64,000 nt of DNA from Muscardinus avellanarius (taxonomy: Eukaryota > Chordata > Mammalia > Rodentia > Gliridae), in the NCBI GenBank assembly GCA_963383645.1, contig OY726561.1:138892727-138956726 (forward strand), read 5' to 3'. The notes under the pieces were generated by a model. The model ran no database searches. It saw only the letters and a program-made list of their open reading frames with translations, and was not told the origin of the DNA. The position numbers and the translations under genes are program-made. Positions 1 through 12,344 of this stretch are shown piece after piece. Positions within the stretch are counted from its first letter, which is position 1, and every line of letters starts with the position of its first letter.

Positions 1-56
1 CTGGGTTCCAACCCCCGTAACACAAAAATAAAATAAAAATTAAAAAAATAAAATCC
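1..56 (+). repeat. 3' end of a dimeric SINE, cut by the window edge
   Basis: The window opens inside the tRNA-Ala-like right half (CTGGGTTCCAACCCCC) and continues into an A-rich tail. A new SINE starts directly after it. Confidence 0.7.
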
Positions 57-57
57 T

Positions 58-255
58 GGCCAGGCATGGTGGCGCACGCTTGTAATTCCCCCACTTGGGA
101 GGTGGAGACAGGAGGATCGCGCAGGTTCAAAGTCAGCCGCGCTGGCTTTGAGAGACCCTGTTTCCAAACACAAAAAAGTATAAAATAGGTCTGGGAGTGT
201 AGCCCGGAGGTAGAAGGACTTCCAGGAACCCCAGTACCACCAAAAATAATAATGA
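58..255 (+). repeat. Dimeric B1-dID/MEN-type SINE, subfamily A
   Basis: Left B1-like half (GGCGCACGCTTGTAATTCC), A-rich linker, then a right half reading GTCTGGGAGTGTAGCCCGG and ending CCCCAGTACCACC. The wording GGCTTTGAGAGACC in the left half and CTTCCAGGAACCCC at the end define what I call subfamily A throughout this window. Confidence 0.85.
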
Positions 256-299
256 AATAAAATCCTGTGTATTAAAAAAAAAAAAAGCCCGATCAGAGG

Positions 300-1240
300 A
301 AAAATATCGATGATCTCCAGCCTACTGCCCAAGAACAAGCTCTGTTCACTGTCTTTGAATACTGCCAGTTATTTTCTATTCAGGTATGTAAAAAGTTTCC
401 TGTTTTCTTTTTGTCATTACCAGAGATAGAGTCACACAATAGCTACAAAGAATGATCTGCCTCCCTCTCACTCAATGTTAACTAAGTATTTCATTCACAT
501 CTCAATTGTAACTGTCACAAAGGCAAGCCAAGTAGGGTTGCAGTCTGGATTTGACATGCACCCCAGGCTCCTGCTCAAGGCCTGGTCCCCTGGCCCCACA
601 CACACACGCTCTTCGGCAGGTGGCAGCCAGAGGAAGGTCCGTCCGGGCAGGCCCTTGAAGGGGTCGCCCTGAAAAGGGGTCCTGGGCCTGTCCTCTCCCT
701 CCCCAGTGCTGCCGCAGCTCCTGCTCCCAGCCCGCCATGCTCGGCTTTGTGCAAGCCCAGAGCCATGGAGCTGGCTGCCTGGATGGAGCCCGGATGGAGC
801 AGGACCGGCCTGCCTCCTCCCAGCTGCTCAGCCGGGGGAAGAGACACGGCGCACAAGGCTGACTGACAGTGCCACAAAGGCTGCAGTAAGAACCCTCGTA
901 CAAACCTCTGCAAATGTTGTGCAAGTGCAGGTTACATTCCTGGAAGTGAAACTGCAGAATATGTTTTTTATGCCCAAAGCTATTGCTAAATTGATCCCAA
1001 AGGGACTGTGGTCAAATGACCTACAGTAAAACAAAGAGACAATTCAATGCAATACTTAGGAAAATTCTAACTACCCTTTTTACAGAAGAGACAAGTTGAG
1101 TCTAAAAATCACGCGGACACGCAAGGGAACGAGAACACTGAAGTCTCGCACTGTCCACTTCAAAGCTTACTACAAAAGCTACAGCGAACCAAACAGGAGG
1201 AAGTAGGCACGGCCTCACACGGCTGTCATCCCAAGACAGA
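300..1240. other. No gene recognised
   Basis: Mostly unique sequence, moderately GC-rich from about 590 to 870 where overlapping 100-140 codon ORFs appear on both strands. None resembles a known protein and none has a splice context I can support. Confidence 0.5.
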
Positions 1241-1405
1241 GCCAGGCACGGCCGACACGCCTGTAATGCCAGTTCCTGGGCGGCTGGGAGAGAGAGCACA
1301 GGTTGGAGGCCAGCCTCGGCAACTCAGTGAGCCCCTCGGCAGCCTGGTGTGCTCAGAGGTAGAACGCCCTGGGCTCAACCCCCAGCACCATAAAAATAAG
1401 TAAAT
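1241..1405 (+). repeat. Diverged dimeric SINE
   Basis: Recognisable as CACGCCTGTAATGCCAG, a left half with CAACTCAGTGAGCCCC, and an ID-like right half ending CCCCCAGCACC. Confidence 0.7.
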
Positions 1406-1414
1406 AAACCAGTG

Positions 1415-1502
1415 TGGAGCCAGACATGGCAGTGCACACCTGTAATCCCAGTACCTAGGAAGCTAAGACAGGAGGATAGCAGGTTTGAGCCTCAGCAACG
1501 TA
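1415..1502 (+). repeat. SINE left-half fragment
   Basis: GCACACCTGTAATCCCAG and the following B1-like block; the right half is missing and an opposite-strand SINE follows. Confidence 0.6.
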
Positions 1503-1526
1503 TTCACACCTTGCTGTTTTCTTTTT

Positions 1527-1662
1527 AGTATCAGGGATTGAACTCAATGATATTCTACCTCTAAGCTACACCCCAAATCCTGTTGCTCAGGCTGGCCCTG
1601 AACCTGTCTCAGTCTCTCAAGTTCTGGGAGTACAGGTGTATGGTACCACCACACCCAGCTAG
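1527..1662 (-). repeat. SINE, antisense
   Basis: Antisense ID-like half (GGGATTGAACTCAATG ... CTACACCCC) followed by antisense B1-like half ending ACCACCACACCCAGCT. Together with the preceding sense fragment it makes a head-to-head SINE pair. Confidence 0.6.
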
Positions 1663-1686
1663 AGACCCTGTTTTAAAAATAAAATA

Positions 1687-1862
1687 GGGCCGGGCGTGGT
1701 GGCGCACGCTTGTAATCCCCTGCTTGGGAGACCGAGGAGGATCGCGCAGGTTCGAAGCCAGCCACGATGGCTTAAGAGACCCTGTTTCCAAAGATAAAAA
1801 TAGGTCTGGGAGTGTAGCCCGGAGGGGGAAGGGCTTCCAGGAACCCCAGTACCACTAAAATA
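1687..1862 (+). repeat. Dimeric SINE, subfamily A
   Basis: Clear GCCGGGCGTGGTGGCGCACG start, AAGAGACCCTGTTTCC linker and CTTCCAGGAACCCC end, then (AAAT)n. Confidence 0.85.
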
Positions 1863-1887
1863 AATAAATAAATAAATAATAAAATAG

Positions 1888-1928
1888 TGCTTGGGGTGTT
1901 GCTCAAAGGTAGAACCCCCAGTTTTACA

Positions 1929-1971
<43 letters not shown>
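1888..1971 (+). repeat. SINE right half running into (CA)n microsatellite
   Basis: A right half (GCTTGGGGTGTTGCTCAAAGG) ends CCCCCAGTTTTA and passes straight into about 45 bp of CA dinucleotides at 1926-1971. Confidence 0.75.
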
Positions 1972-1973
<2 letters not shown>

Positions 1974-2980
1974 TGGTAATATCAGCACAGACATACCAAC
2001 AGAATCAAAGTGTGTCTAGGAAGGAAAGCAAATCTGTGGCAAATGAAAGGGTACCAAGACAATTCAAGGGAGAATAGTCTTTCCGACAAATGGAACTGGG
2101 AAGCCTGCAAAGCAATGCCACTGGCCTCAATACCACACAGACGTGCAGAGCAGATGCCTGTGAGCCGAAGCATGAAGTTCTCAGAAAACATACATCTTCA
2201 TCACCTTTAGTGAATAACGGTTTCCTATATATAACACCTAAATATAAAATAAGAATATACGTATACTGAACCTTATCACAATTTTAAAAGTTTGTGATAC
2301 AAAAGACCCAACAAGAAAGTCAAAAGACAACCCACGGTCGGGAAAAGTATTTGCAAATCACAGCTCTCATAAGGGTCTAACAACACTGATGTAATGAACA
2401 CTTACACAAACTGTTCCGTAAGGTAGTGCAAGTAAAGAACACATTCCTATTCAGTACCAGGATGTAATACGCACATACTTACATACACACACACATACAT
2501 CGTATATACACATATAAAGCACTTGTAACTCTAAAAATAAAAAAGTAAATAACCCAAGCACAAAATGGTTAAAGACTTGAATAGACATTTCTACAAAGAT
2601 ACCCAAAGACACATGAAAAGAGACTTGCCATTAGCAGTCGTGAGGGACATGCTAGTGAAAGCTGGAGGGCGATTAAAACAAGAGGCAGGTGCCGCAGAGG
2701 CTGTGGAGTCAACCCAGCCTCCGCCGCCAGCGCCCGAGAGAAGCGCCTAGAAATTAAACACGGAAACACCGTCTCATTCGTCACCTTCCACTCCCACATA
2801 CAAAGCAAGATACACAAGTGCATTCACAAGAAACCTGGACAGTAATGCTCCCAGCAGGATTATTTATAATTGTCCCCAAAGTAGAAACAACTCAGTGTCC
2901 ATCACCTGATGAATGGAAAAGCAAAATGGGCCTATCGATACAATCAAATATTATTCAGCCATAAAAAATAAAGCATTTGG

Positions 2981-3200
2981 AGCCGGGCGCGGTGGGCACG
3001 CTTGTAATCCCAGCATTCGGGAGGCTGAGACCGGAGGATCGCGGTTCGCGGACAGCCTCAGCTACTTAGTGAGGCCTTTCGCAACTCAGTGAGACCCTGT
3101 TTCAAGAATAAAGAATAAAAAATTGGGCAGGGGGTGTAGCTCGGAGGTCGAATGCGTCTGGGTTCCATCCCCAGACCCGCAAAAATAAATAAATAAATAA
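2981..3200 (+). repeat. Dimeric SINE, subfamily B
   Basis: Starts GCCGGGCGCGGTGGGCACGC; left half with CAGCTACTTAGTGAGGCC and CAACTCAGTGAGACCCTG; right half GGGGGTGTAGCTCGGAGG. These words, with GGGTTCCATCCCC near the end, define what I call subfamily B. Confidence 0.85.
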
Positions 3201-3204
3201 AGCA

Positions 3205-3422
3205 TTCAATAATCCTTGCACTTGGGAGGCTGAGACAGGAGGATCACACAGGTTCGAAGCCAGCCTCGGCTACTTAGTGAGGCTCTCAGCAACGTAGTGA
3301 GACCCTGTTTCCAAATAAAATAGAAAATAGGTCTGGGAGTATAGCCCGGTGGTAGAAAGCCACTGGGTTCCACCCCCAGTACCACCAAAAATAAATAAAT
3401 AAATAAACAAATAAATAAATAA
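3205..3422 (+). repeat. Dimeric SINE, 5'-trimmed, with (AAAT)n tail
   Basis: Begins within the left half at TAATCCTTGCACTTGGG and ends CCCCCAGTACCACC before a long AAAT tail. Confidence 0.8.
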
Positions 3423-3690
3423 AGCTCTCATATATGCTACAACACGGCTAAACCTTGGAGAAGTCAGACATCAAAGGCTGCATAGTACAGGATCCTCTTA
3501 CACACAGTACAGGATACTCCAGGGACAGAGGTGGGTCAGTGGCGACCAGGGCTGGGGCGAGGAGTGGGAGTGAGTGCTCATGAGTCAGAATTAGACCAAC
3601 ACATAATCTTGTAAACTTACCAAACATCGCTGAATTGAACAGTTTGGAACAGTAAATATTATGGTATGTGAATTATATATCAGAAAAGGA

Positions 3691-4692
3691 AAGGACAGAG
3701 TCTTCAAAACAAATTAGAATTTTCTGCAAAACAAGAAAATAAGCATGCGGCCTACCAGTGACTCTGTCTGAAACAATGCATATAGAAGAGAGACCAAGGT
3801 GGGAACTGATTTCAAGCACTGACGAGCGTGGGACTGCGGCTGGTGTAGAGGTCATCAAGTCACTCCTAAGTCCCAAGTGCACAAGACGGAGAGTCAAGCT
3901 GTCACTAAGGAACCAGCAAGCCACCCAGAGAACCACTGCCAAAGCGAGCTCCTTTCAACTCAGCTGCTCCACCCAACTCCAAGGAAATCCAGCTCTTTAA
4001 AGAACAGCTCTTTATTACAGACAAATGGAAAGGAATATGGTCACCATCTGCCCCCCACAAGTTTTAAGAAATAATTACAGTCAAATAGGGTGTGGGAGGA
4101 ACCTAAAACAGAATACCAACAGTAATAAATGAACTTAATTTTGACTACAAATGACCATACAGAAGCAGGTAGAAAAGAAAAGAACCCGAGTTACTGGAGA
4201 AAACAGAATTTGCTATAGCTACAGCAGTATGGGAAGGCATTACCACGGGTTTCACTACAGGTACCAAGAGGGGAGGGGAGGGGAGCAGGGCGGTGCGGAA
4301 GGGAACAGTCCGAGAGCGGTGTGCAGGGATGTTTATGCTGCACTGAGCCTCATGATGGATAACTGTGACGCACTAATAAAAGTAGAAAAAATAGTATTTG
4401 CCTGTAGACTGTAAAGCTGAAGCGAACCGTCATACTATTATTTAAATATGTGTTTCTTATAGAGAAGCAGGTTATTATCAAACTTTTTATGTGTGTGCAC
4501 TAAGATTGAATAAAATACGTCAACATTACTGTGTGACAACTAGATATTTCACTTTTGGAAAGAAAGAAAGAAAAGAGAAAGGCTTGACTAGGGGAAGACG
4601 GGAATGAGCCATGTGGTAGATGAGGCCCGGCATCGTCAGAACACACTCACAGTATTTACATGGATATACAGAGATGAAAGATAGATGATAGA

Positions 4693-4726
<34 letters not shown>

Positions 4727-5159
4727 TTCTGTGCATGCATATCCCCAGATGGGCACTGCTAATATCTAATGAGAGGACCTAGAGGCAATGACACCCCAGT
4801 ATCACTGAGCATACATGGCACCCAGATCTTGACTTCTAGAAATTGCCAAAGTCCAAAAAATGAAACCAGCTTCTAGAAAAAATGGTTGATGCCAAGGCTG
4901 GTGCAAGTAAGAAAAATATGAGATGCGTCTGGAAGATGTTATGGTACCAGAAAGTCAGCCAGTGCGCATGGCATGTGAGCACATTGTAGAAAGGATACAG
5001 GTCCAAACTCATGTGATTTAAGCAACAACACAATGTTAGATCTTAACCCCTAAAACAGCCAAAGTCTTGTAGAAAATTAATCAATAAAAGGAGGAAAAGG
5101 AACAGTACTTCCTTAACAGACTTCCCATTAATGAACAAAGTAGGAACGAAGGAAACAGA
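3691..5159. other. No gene recognised; tetranucleotide repeat inside
   Basis: Unique AT-rich sequence. ORFs of up to 87 codons are not recognisable. The only structure I see is the (GATA)/(GACA) tract listed separately and a short GGGGA-rich patch near 4270-4290. Confidence 0.5.
4685..4725 (+). repeat. (GATA)n then (GACA)n microsatellite
   Basis: About seven GATA units pass into four GACA units, a common transition in rodent tetranucleotide tracts. Confidence 0.85.
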
Positions 5160-5730
5160 AAATCATCACTCAATGAACACCATAGCGCTGGCCTGCAAGA
5201 AGCATGTGCAGATGGGACAATCAGCCCAAGAAAAGGGTGAGCCCGGGGCATTTCAGATCCAAAGAGCCTTCCCAGGAGAGAAAGATATTCATCACAAAGA
5301 AATTAGTAATCATTACACTGCGAAGGCAAAATTAACATGCACTAGTAATTACAAAGGGAAAAACAGCCAAGTGGTCCGGTTAACTTCACCCATCACAGGA
5401 CATCTGATGGACTCTAGTGAGGGCATTTTCAATAACTGACCAGAGCTCTTCAAAGGGGTCAACAGAGATGGAGAAAAAAGGCTGCTGAACTTAATAGACA
5501 GACGGCAACTAAGAGACAATGTCAACTAGCCGCAAGGTGGAATCCAGAATTCCATCCTAGGCTAGAAAAGGCATATTTGATAAACGGGAAATTCCTGGTT
5601 TTGATCATTATACCATGGCTACATAAGATGTTACCACTGGGGAAACCGGGCAAAGGGTATCTGGGAACTCTTTGTACCGTTTATGTAAGCTTAAACATAT
5701 TACTATACAGAAAGGTTAAGAGATTCTAAA
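5160..5730 (+). repeat. Probable ancient LINE 3' end
   Basis: The stretch GTAAGATGTTACCACTGGGG-like and GGGAACTCTTTGTACCG (about 5620-5680) resembles the 3' end of an old mammalian LINE or HAL1-type element as I remember it. A 102-codon ORF at 5131-5439 in the same block is probably chance. Low certainty without a repeat library. Confidence 0.35.
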
Positions 5731-7140
5731 AACATCTTTCTTTTATAATTAGATTTACATTCAACAATTAAAACAATTACATCTGAATTATATTGTCACT
5801 CTGGAAAGAATCTGGAACTTTTTCATCATGGAGTTAGATGGTGGGCATAATAACCCCTTTACTAAAACATCAGTTTCTATCATTCCTTCAAGGTTCTGAC
5901 AAGAAATTTGGCACAAGTATGGGGCAAGAGGGCATTATAACACCTACATATCTTTAAACATGGTAATTCTGTCGTTATCCCATATTGAACTATGATTGTC
6001 TACACCTTTTAAAGCCTTCAGCTAGCAACAATTATTTATCAGTAATATCACAGTAAACACACAGACATTTTAAAAACTCTTAAACCTCTTTTAGCAGCAC
6101 TGTTTCTCTTGGAATCCACACCACTAGCTCAGCGGTCCAACCACGCTAACGCCGGTTCCTCCCTGTCTTCTGCAAGGACCGCCTCCACGTGGCTGACGAC
6201 ACCCACTTCATAACATGGTTAGCTGGTGAGCTTGGTCTCACAGGCTCCCGAACACCGAGCCCTGTGGAATCCCAGCCATGGCCGTGGCAGCCATTCCTGG
6301 TGTGCGTGCTGGCTTTCATGGTTTCAGGACAACAAGACAACGGGGACCCAGCCAAGCCCTGGATGGGAGCTGGCGGTCAGACACAATGGAGAATCACCAG
6401 AACATACCAACCCTGAGCCCTACAGTTTTCAGCTGCCACAAAACGTGCTCTTTTACTTATATTTCATTTTCCATCCTAAGTGGCATTCCTCAAAAGCTGA
6501 TCAACTAGCCAGTGAATGGTATGTTTAAATGATCTTGTTTAATATGAAAAACAGAATGTTATTTCTGATTCCACCTAGAATAAAGAAGATTAATTAATAA
6601 GTGCCTAATAACTAGCTTACTACACTCAAGGCCCTTTAGCTACAGTAACCCCATGCTAGAGATGGGGAAACTCAAGTAAAAGAGCGAATCTTTCCTAAAA
6701 AGAAAGACGCAGCCAAGAATTCCCAGCGGCTCTTTAAAAATGACAATGCCACACACTACGTACACGTGAGCAGACACTGAGCACGGAGCCCGGGGCTGGA
6801 ATGGGTATGCAAAGGCAAGTATTAGACACGGGAATGCAGGGTTCAGGTGGCCTGCCCGCTGAGGGGAGCCAGCAGTAACACACCTTAGAAAAGAGTAAAA
6901 AGGTTCCTAGCAAGCAGGAGACAGCCACCTATGAAGACTCTGCTAAGGCCCGGCTGAGGAAGAGCTCGGATCTCAGGGACAGCTACTGGGAATCTAGTTA
7001 AGTTGGATAAAAAGGGAAGGGCCTGGCACATTCCAAAAGAACTAAGTCAGTACACCTGAGTCTTGACTTCAAAGAACAATAAAATTGCTTTCAAGTAGTA
7101 ACAGTTTCAGAGCAACAAATAATACTTAAAATGTATCTCC
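5731..7140. other. No gene recognised
   Basis: Unique intron-like sequence. Overlapping ORFs at 6189-6528 (75-100 codons) show no known domain. A short MIR-like remnant may lie near 6640-6700 (GATGGGGAAACTCAAG). Confidence 0.45.
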
Positions 7141-7142
7141 GG

Positions 7143-7345
7143 GCCAGGCATGGTGTCACAGGTCTGTAATCCCATTCTCAGGAGGCTGAAACAGACGACC
7201 ACAGATTCAAGGCCAACCTCAGTAACCTAGCTGAGACCTTTGGCAACTTAGTGACACCCTATTTCAAAATAAATAAACAAACAGGGGTAGGAGTAAGCTC
7301 CAAGGTAGAATTACTGGGTTCAACTCCAGATCCCCCTCAAAGTAT
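7143..7345 (+). repeat. Diverged dimeric SINE
   Basis: GGCCAGGCATGGTGTCACAG start, CAACTTAGTGACACCCTATT linker, ID-like end with ACTGGGTTCAACTCCAG. Confidence 0.75.
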
Positions 7346-8036
7346 ATATAAAACAGACTAAGTAAAACTAAGAGTTGACCTTCATTGACCAGGAGCTACA
7401 ACTCTGTAGACTAGACTTCAACATTTCTGTCTTCTACTACACAGATACCACTAACTCATGAAATAATAAAATCTCAAAACAAAGTAAAATTTAAAAAAAA
7501 AAATCACAATCTCAGAAAACTATTGCCATTACAAAAGCTACCAAAGGTTCCCTGGGCATCCATTTCATTTCTTAGAAAAACATATAAAGCCTGAGCTCAG
7601 AAGTTAGACAATCAGTGGCCAAAGGCAATTTGTCTCAGCCCGTGGTCAACTAAGGTAAAAGAGCTCGCCTTCGCAGCGGTCTTCAGGCACCTGAGCACTC
7701 TTTCCCGCTCAGTCCCACGAGCCTGAGAAGCGCAGCCGGCGCCTCGCCAGCAAGGAGCAGAAGGACCAACTCCCTTGCCTCCTGCTACAAGAAGTTTCTC
7801 AACACTGGCCCCACTGCCACTGGGGCTTGCTGTTTGAGGAAGTGGAGGGATGAGAGATGCTGACTTCCATACTGTTGAACATTTGCAAATATCCTTGGTC
7901 CCCACCACTAGACACCAGTAGCGCTGTGGGGTTGTGACGACCCAAAGGTCTCTACACATTATATGTCCCTTGCGGGGTGGGGGACAAAATCCTTCCAGAA
8001 TGAGGACCACTGGATTCAAGCAGAAGCCAGTCAATC
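7346..8036. other. No gene recognised
   Basis: Unique sequence. A minus-strand ORF of 140 codons at 7612-8034 has no recognisable motif and no supporting splice or promoter context. Confidence 0.45.
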
Positions 8037-8039
8037 AAA

Positions 8040-8190
8040 AACAGGAGCTGCTGGGGAGGCTGAGGCAGGAAGATGACCAAGTTCGAGGCCAGCCCCGGGC
8101 AACTTAGACCCTGTCTCAAAAAAATAAATAAATAAATTAAAAAAGGGCTGCAGATACAGCTCAGTGGTAGAGCACCCCTGGATTCTTACC
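8040..8190 (+). repeat. SINE lacking its first ~35 bp
   Basis: Starts in the left half at GGGGAGGCTGAGGCAGG; right half AGCTCAGTGGTAGAGCACCC is closer to the canonical ID element than most copies here. Confidence 0.7.
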
Positions 8191-9790
8191 CAAAGGGTCC
8201 TCCCCCACACCACTTCCTAAAGTAGGCAAGTGCCAGGCTCTGCACCAGCGACAACCTGGAGTTCGTGCTGCACCCCAGCCTTGCAACTAGGCTGGCGCCC
8301 AAAGCTCCCTCCACGCACAGCCCTGCCCCGATCGCCCTCCACAGGCTAACCTCCTGCACACCCTGGCCACTGCCAGCCGTCACCGCTGCCACTTCCTCTC
8401 ACACTGTCCCAACGTGACACCGCCCGGCCACCTCATTCGAGGCACCTGGTCACTGTCCAAGTCCTGCTGGGTTTCCTGAGAGTCAAACGTCTCTGTCATC
8501 CACACCTACTCTCCAATCCCATCACTGTAACACAGACACAAGCCCCTCTCCCCTAATCTTTCTCCTAACAGAAGAAATCAGAAGGAATACTCTCTCCTGG
8601 TCCTTCAGCTGAACTAAGGGCAAAATCACGAGGTCGCCATCGGGCCATCAACTCTCAGGGTGGGGACGGCCACCTGAGGAGTAGTCAATCTTTCCTGAGG
8701 TAAGAAGCTGAGAAGTCCCTTCCCGTCGGCCATACACACTAATTTCACAAGGCAGATGTTAATTCAACTTCCCAAGCACTAATAAAGAGAAACAGCAGAG
8801 AGCAGTCGGCATGCCTTGAAGTGACCTGCACACTGTTTCGGGTACTTCTGCTAGGAACGGCTTCTGTCTGCTCCAGAGAAATGCAGAAACGACACTCGAC
8901 AGAGCAAGTGAAGTCGGACTCCCAGGGAACCCTAGAGCAGGGTCGGCGCCCCTGCCAGTGCGGAAGCCCAGACGAGGCAGGCGGCGCAAACATTATGCTG
9001 CGGCAAACTAAGATGAAGAGCCAAGCAACGCCTGGGGTCACGCGGCACCCGAGGAGGCATACACATTTCCTAAACAACATGCACGTACAGAATCATGGCA
9101 CCGAATGGCTAATTTACTTGTGCTACAAATCAAAAGCTATGATCTAAAATGAAAGGAAATGCAAAGCCTGTTTTAACATTTATCCAGCCCTTAGGCAGAA
9201 AAGAAAACTTCACTGTACTGTTTCTTAGAAAATGTGTTATCTTTTTTTTACTTCAAGACACCATAAAATGAAGACACCAAAATAAATCCAATTTCTGAAA
9301 TTCACAACCTCATTAAAAGTTCAATTTACACTTCACATTTTAAAAACAGTGTTCAAAAACAGTACAGCGGTGACATCTTGGATATCTCTGCTTCAGTTGT
9401 CATTTCTGAGCTTTCTTATAAAGGCCTCATCACCCAGGGACAGCACAGAGGAGCAATCTGCTCAGCACTGAAGGTCCTGCTGCTGTTCTGACCGTTACCA
9501 GGTTGTCCAAAACAAACAAACAAATGCCGTTTCTACCTGATGCTTGGTATCATGCTAAACCGCTGTATTCTTCCTGGAGAAAGGGGATCACAACTTTAGG
9601 TCAGCACATTTATCAAACCAAAGCCTTTATGTAAGCAAACAATTATAACAGGTATATTAAGTAATTCCAATTTACACATTCTCCAATACCTGTTGCAGAA
9701 AAAAAGGCAGAGACTGAAATTAAATCAGATGCCAATTACAGGCAATGTGTGTGTTGCGCGCACTCACAGGCACCCATGGTGGTGGTGGGT
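8191..9790. other. No gene recognised
   Basis: Unique sequence, GC-rich near 8220-8420. Opposed ORFs of about 110 codons at 8745-9147 overlap on both strands, which argues for compositional chance. Confidence 0.45.
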
Positions 9791-9794
9791 GTAC

Positions 9795-9985
9795 TGGGTG
9801 ATTAAAACCAGGGGCATTCTACCTCACAGCTACACTCCCCACCCCTATTTTTTTTTTTTTTTTTGAAACAGGGCCTAAGTTGTGGAGGACCAGGTAAGTT
9901 GCTGAGGCTGGCTGTGAACCCGTGATCTTATCTGAGCTCCCCAGTACTGAGATTACAGGCGTGCACCATAACACCTGCCTTCAAT
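9795..9985 (-). repeat. Dimeric SINE, antisense
   Basis: Antisense right half (GGGGCATTCTACCTCACAGC), T-run linker, antisense left half ending TTACAGGCGTGCACC. Confidence 0.75.
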
Positions 9986-10587
9986 GATAATCATCTTCCG
10001 TAACATCCCTGACCCCTGCTACTACTGCCCTACTGACTCTACCTTTAAGATTTCCTCACTTTTCTAAACGTATCATAAGTCTTGCCCAAACTTAGTCCAC
10101 ACAACTTGAGTAATTTTTGTAATTTTAAGATTTATACCTTTGTCAACAACTTAAAGTCTGGAGACAGAAAATATATTAACACATATATATAAACACTGGC
10201 CATAAAAATTCAAGAGGGAATGGGTCAGTTCAGCGCAATCAGTCTCCATGCCCCATTAAGAAACCTTTCCTGGCTGAAATCTGACACCAACCTGAGAGCT
10301 CAATCAGTTTTTACTGCCTTCCCAAAATTCACCCGCATGAGGAGCATAAAGGTAATCTCATCACAATTGATACCTGAGAAGAGTTTGTCTTTTGAAAAAG
10401 TAAATGTAGGGGGCCTCTTGAGATGATCCTTAAAGACAGCTTCAAGATGCTACATGTAACAGCAATATAAAGCTTACCCCCAGCTAACTTTACCACCAAG
10501 CCCCGGTGCTCTTTCCACCTTTAAAACAAAATTCAGCCTTGTCAAACAGATCTTGGGCAATCAAGATCTCAAAAGAAAATCCACAGC
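9986..10587. other. No gene recognised
   Basis: AT-rich unique sequence; a 68-codon ORF at 10220-10426 is unremarkable. Confidence 0.45.
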
Positions 10588-10785
10588 CGGGCATGGTGGG
10601 CACGCTTGTAATCCCTGCGCTTGGGAGGCGGAGACAGGAGGATCGCGCAGGTTCAAAGCCAGCCTTGCTGGCTTAAGAGACCCTGTTTCCAAATAAAAAT
10701 ATAAAAACAGGTCTGGGAGTGTAGCCTGGAGGTAGAAGGGCTTCCAGGAACCCCAGTACCACAAAAAAAAAAAAAAAAAAAAAAA
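10588..10785 (+). repeat. Dimeric SINE, subfamily A
   Basis: GCCGGGCATGGTGGGCACGC start, CTTAAGAGACCCTGTTTCC, CTTCCAGGAACCCC end and a long pure A tail. Confidence 0.85.
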
Positions 10786-11341
10786 CCACCTCTGGCCCAG
10801 GGGTGTGCTCCCAGGAAACTATTTTGTTTCATAATGCTTCAGTTAAGAGCGCTGGATTTGCCCACATTAAATGAATGATAAAAATATTAAACAAATCAAG
10901 TATTCAGGATTCCACTGTCAGAAGGCCCTGCTTACAAAGACTGACCTCCGCCAACACTCTTCTTCCACTGGCTTCCGTTACTTGTTTACGAAATGCTGCC
11001 AAATCTTGTCTAGAGTTCTGATCATTTTACTGACAAAACTGCAAATAGCATAAACTACATTTTCCACATCTAAGGATATAAAATATTTTTACAACCTGGT
11101 CTCCTATTACCAGCCAAAGGAATATAATCAAGGTGGGTGGGGTTTTTCCCATTCTTTATCCTTATAGTTCCTCCAACTATCCTAATACAATCTTTTGAGG
11201 CATTCCTAGATGATTAAGAATCTGAAACTGAATACAGACTATTTTAAAAAGTAAAATTATAAATACCAATACTATCATTTTCAAATGCCATCACATGAAG
11301 TGGCAGAAGGGATATTCTAGACCTATCAGCTCTGCCTTTAA
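10786..11341. other. No gene recognised
   Basis: AT-rich unique sequence without repeats I can name. Confidence 0.45.
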
Positions 11342-11465
11342 TGTGTGTGTGTTGCTAGAGATTGAACCCAGAGGCATTCTACCTCCAAGACTCACCCCTG
11401 ACCCTATTTTATTTGGAAACAGGGCCTTGCTAAGTTGCTGAGGCTGACTTCCTCGTCTCTGCCTC
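11342..11465 (-). repeat. SINE fragment, antisense
   Basis: AGATTGAACCCAGAGGCATT and GCTAAGTTGCTGAGGCTGAC mark the antisense right half and part of the left half. Confidence 0.65.
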
Positions 11466-11585
11466 TCGAGTGTCAGCCACTTTGCGTCCTGGGCTTCATT
11501 TATTACGCACACCAACCCTCCAAGAGGCAAGATCCCACTCATAGATGACTAAACCTGGAAGCTGGGGAAGCTCAGAAGCAACATA
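11466..11585 (+). repeat. Possible MIR remnant
   Basis: Weak resemblance to a MIR core (CACTCATAGATGACTAAACC ... GGGGAAGCTCAGAAGC). Confidence 0.3.
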
Positions 11586-11693
11586 ACTAGTGAGATTGTT
11601 TTAGGAGGGGAAAAAAAAGTCACCTCTTTCTACACTGTCTACTGGCCTCCTGATAGAACCCTGATCTGTCTCTATGCTTAAAAGCCTAACACT

Positions 11694-11892
11694 AGCCGGG
11701 CGTGGTGGCGCACGCTTGTAATCCCCTTGCTTGGGAGGCGGAGACAGGAGGATCGCGCAGGTTCGAAGCCAGCCGCGCTGGCTTAGGAGACCCTGTTTCA
11801 AAAATATAAAATAGGTCTGGGAGCGTAGCCCGGAGGTAGAAGGGCTTCCAGGAACCCCAGTACCACCAAAAAAAAAAAAAAAAAAAAAAGCC
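11694..11892 (+). repeat. Dimeric SINE, subfamily A
   Basis: Near-consensus copy: GCCGGGCGTGGTGGCGCACG through CCAGGAACCCCAGTACC, flanked on both sides by the words AAAAGCCTAACACTA / AAGCCTAACACTA, a 13-bp target-site duplication. The long A tail and clean duplication suggest a recent insertion. Confidence 0.9.
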
Positions 11893-12344
11893 TAACACTA
11901 TGGAAAGCGCCTCCCGTAATTCCACCCACCACTTAAGATGGCATCTCCATTCAGAACATTCGGCCACTTCTGCCCCCAGTCATAGCATTACTGCGAGGCG
12001 GCACATCAGTGTGCACCAGAGCCGCACCGGGCATTGCCAGTCAGCATTCATCTGGCACGGTGCGCTACATCTTGTCCTAAACGCCTACACCCTCCTCAGG
12101 TGGGCTCCACACCATCCCCGTTTCTACACGCAAAGCTGAAGCCAGAGAGCTTTAATCATGTGCACAAGGCCAATAGCGATCAGCGAAGCCCAAGCATTCA
12201 AAGGAGGCTGAGATGCCCCAGTCAGCCAGCAGGGGAGGAGGGGCCTGAGGGGTTTTGTTATTTCTTTTTCCTGAAAAGGAGGCAGCAAGCCCTACCATTT
12301 GGAAATCTATGCCTAAATGTTCTCCTTCCCCTGCCAAGAGGATT
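11893..12344. other. No gene recognised
   Basis: Unique sequence with overlapping 79-117 codon ORFs on the plus strand; no motif I can name. Confidence 0.4.

Larger units (their letters stand above)
2290..3690 (+). repeat. Old L1 3' end, interrupted by SINEs
   Basis: Decayed sense-strand L1 ORF2 C-terminal and 3' UTR text: the block around 2563-2620 and 2839-2975 (GATTATTTATAATTGTCCCC, then CAGCCATAAAAAATAAAGCA) is typical, and 3423-3690 continues it. Two SINEs at 2981-3422 split the element. No open frame remains. Confidence 0.6.

Noticed and set aside
1659..1994. ORFs rich in VCVCVC or THTHTH at many places
   Set aside because: Translations of CA/TG microsatellites attached to SINEs.
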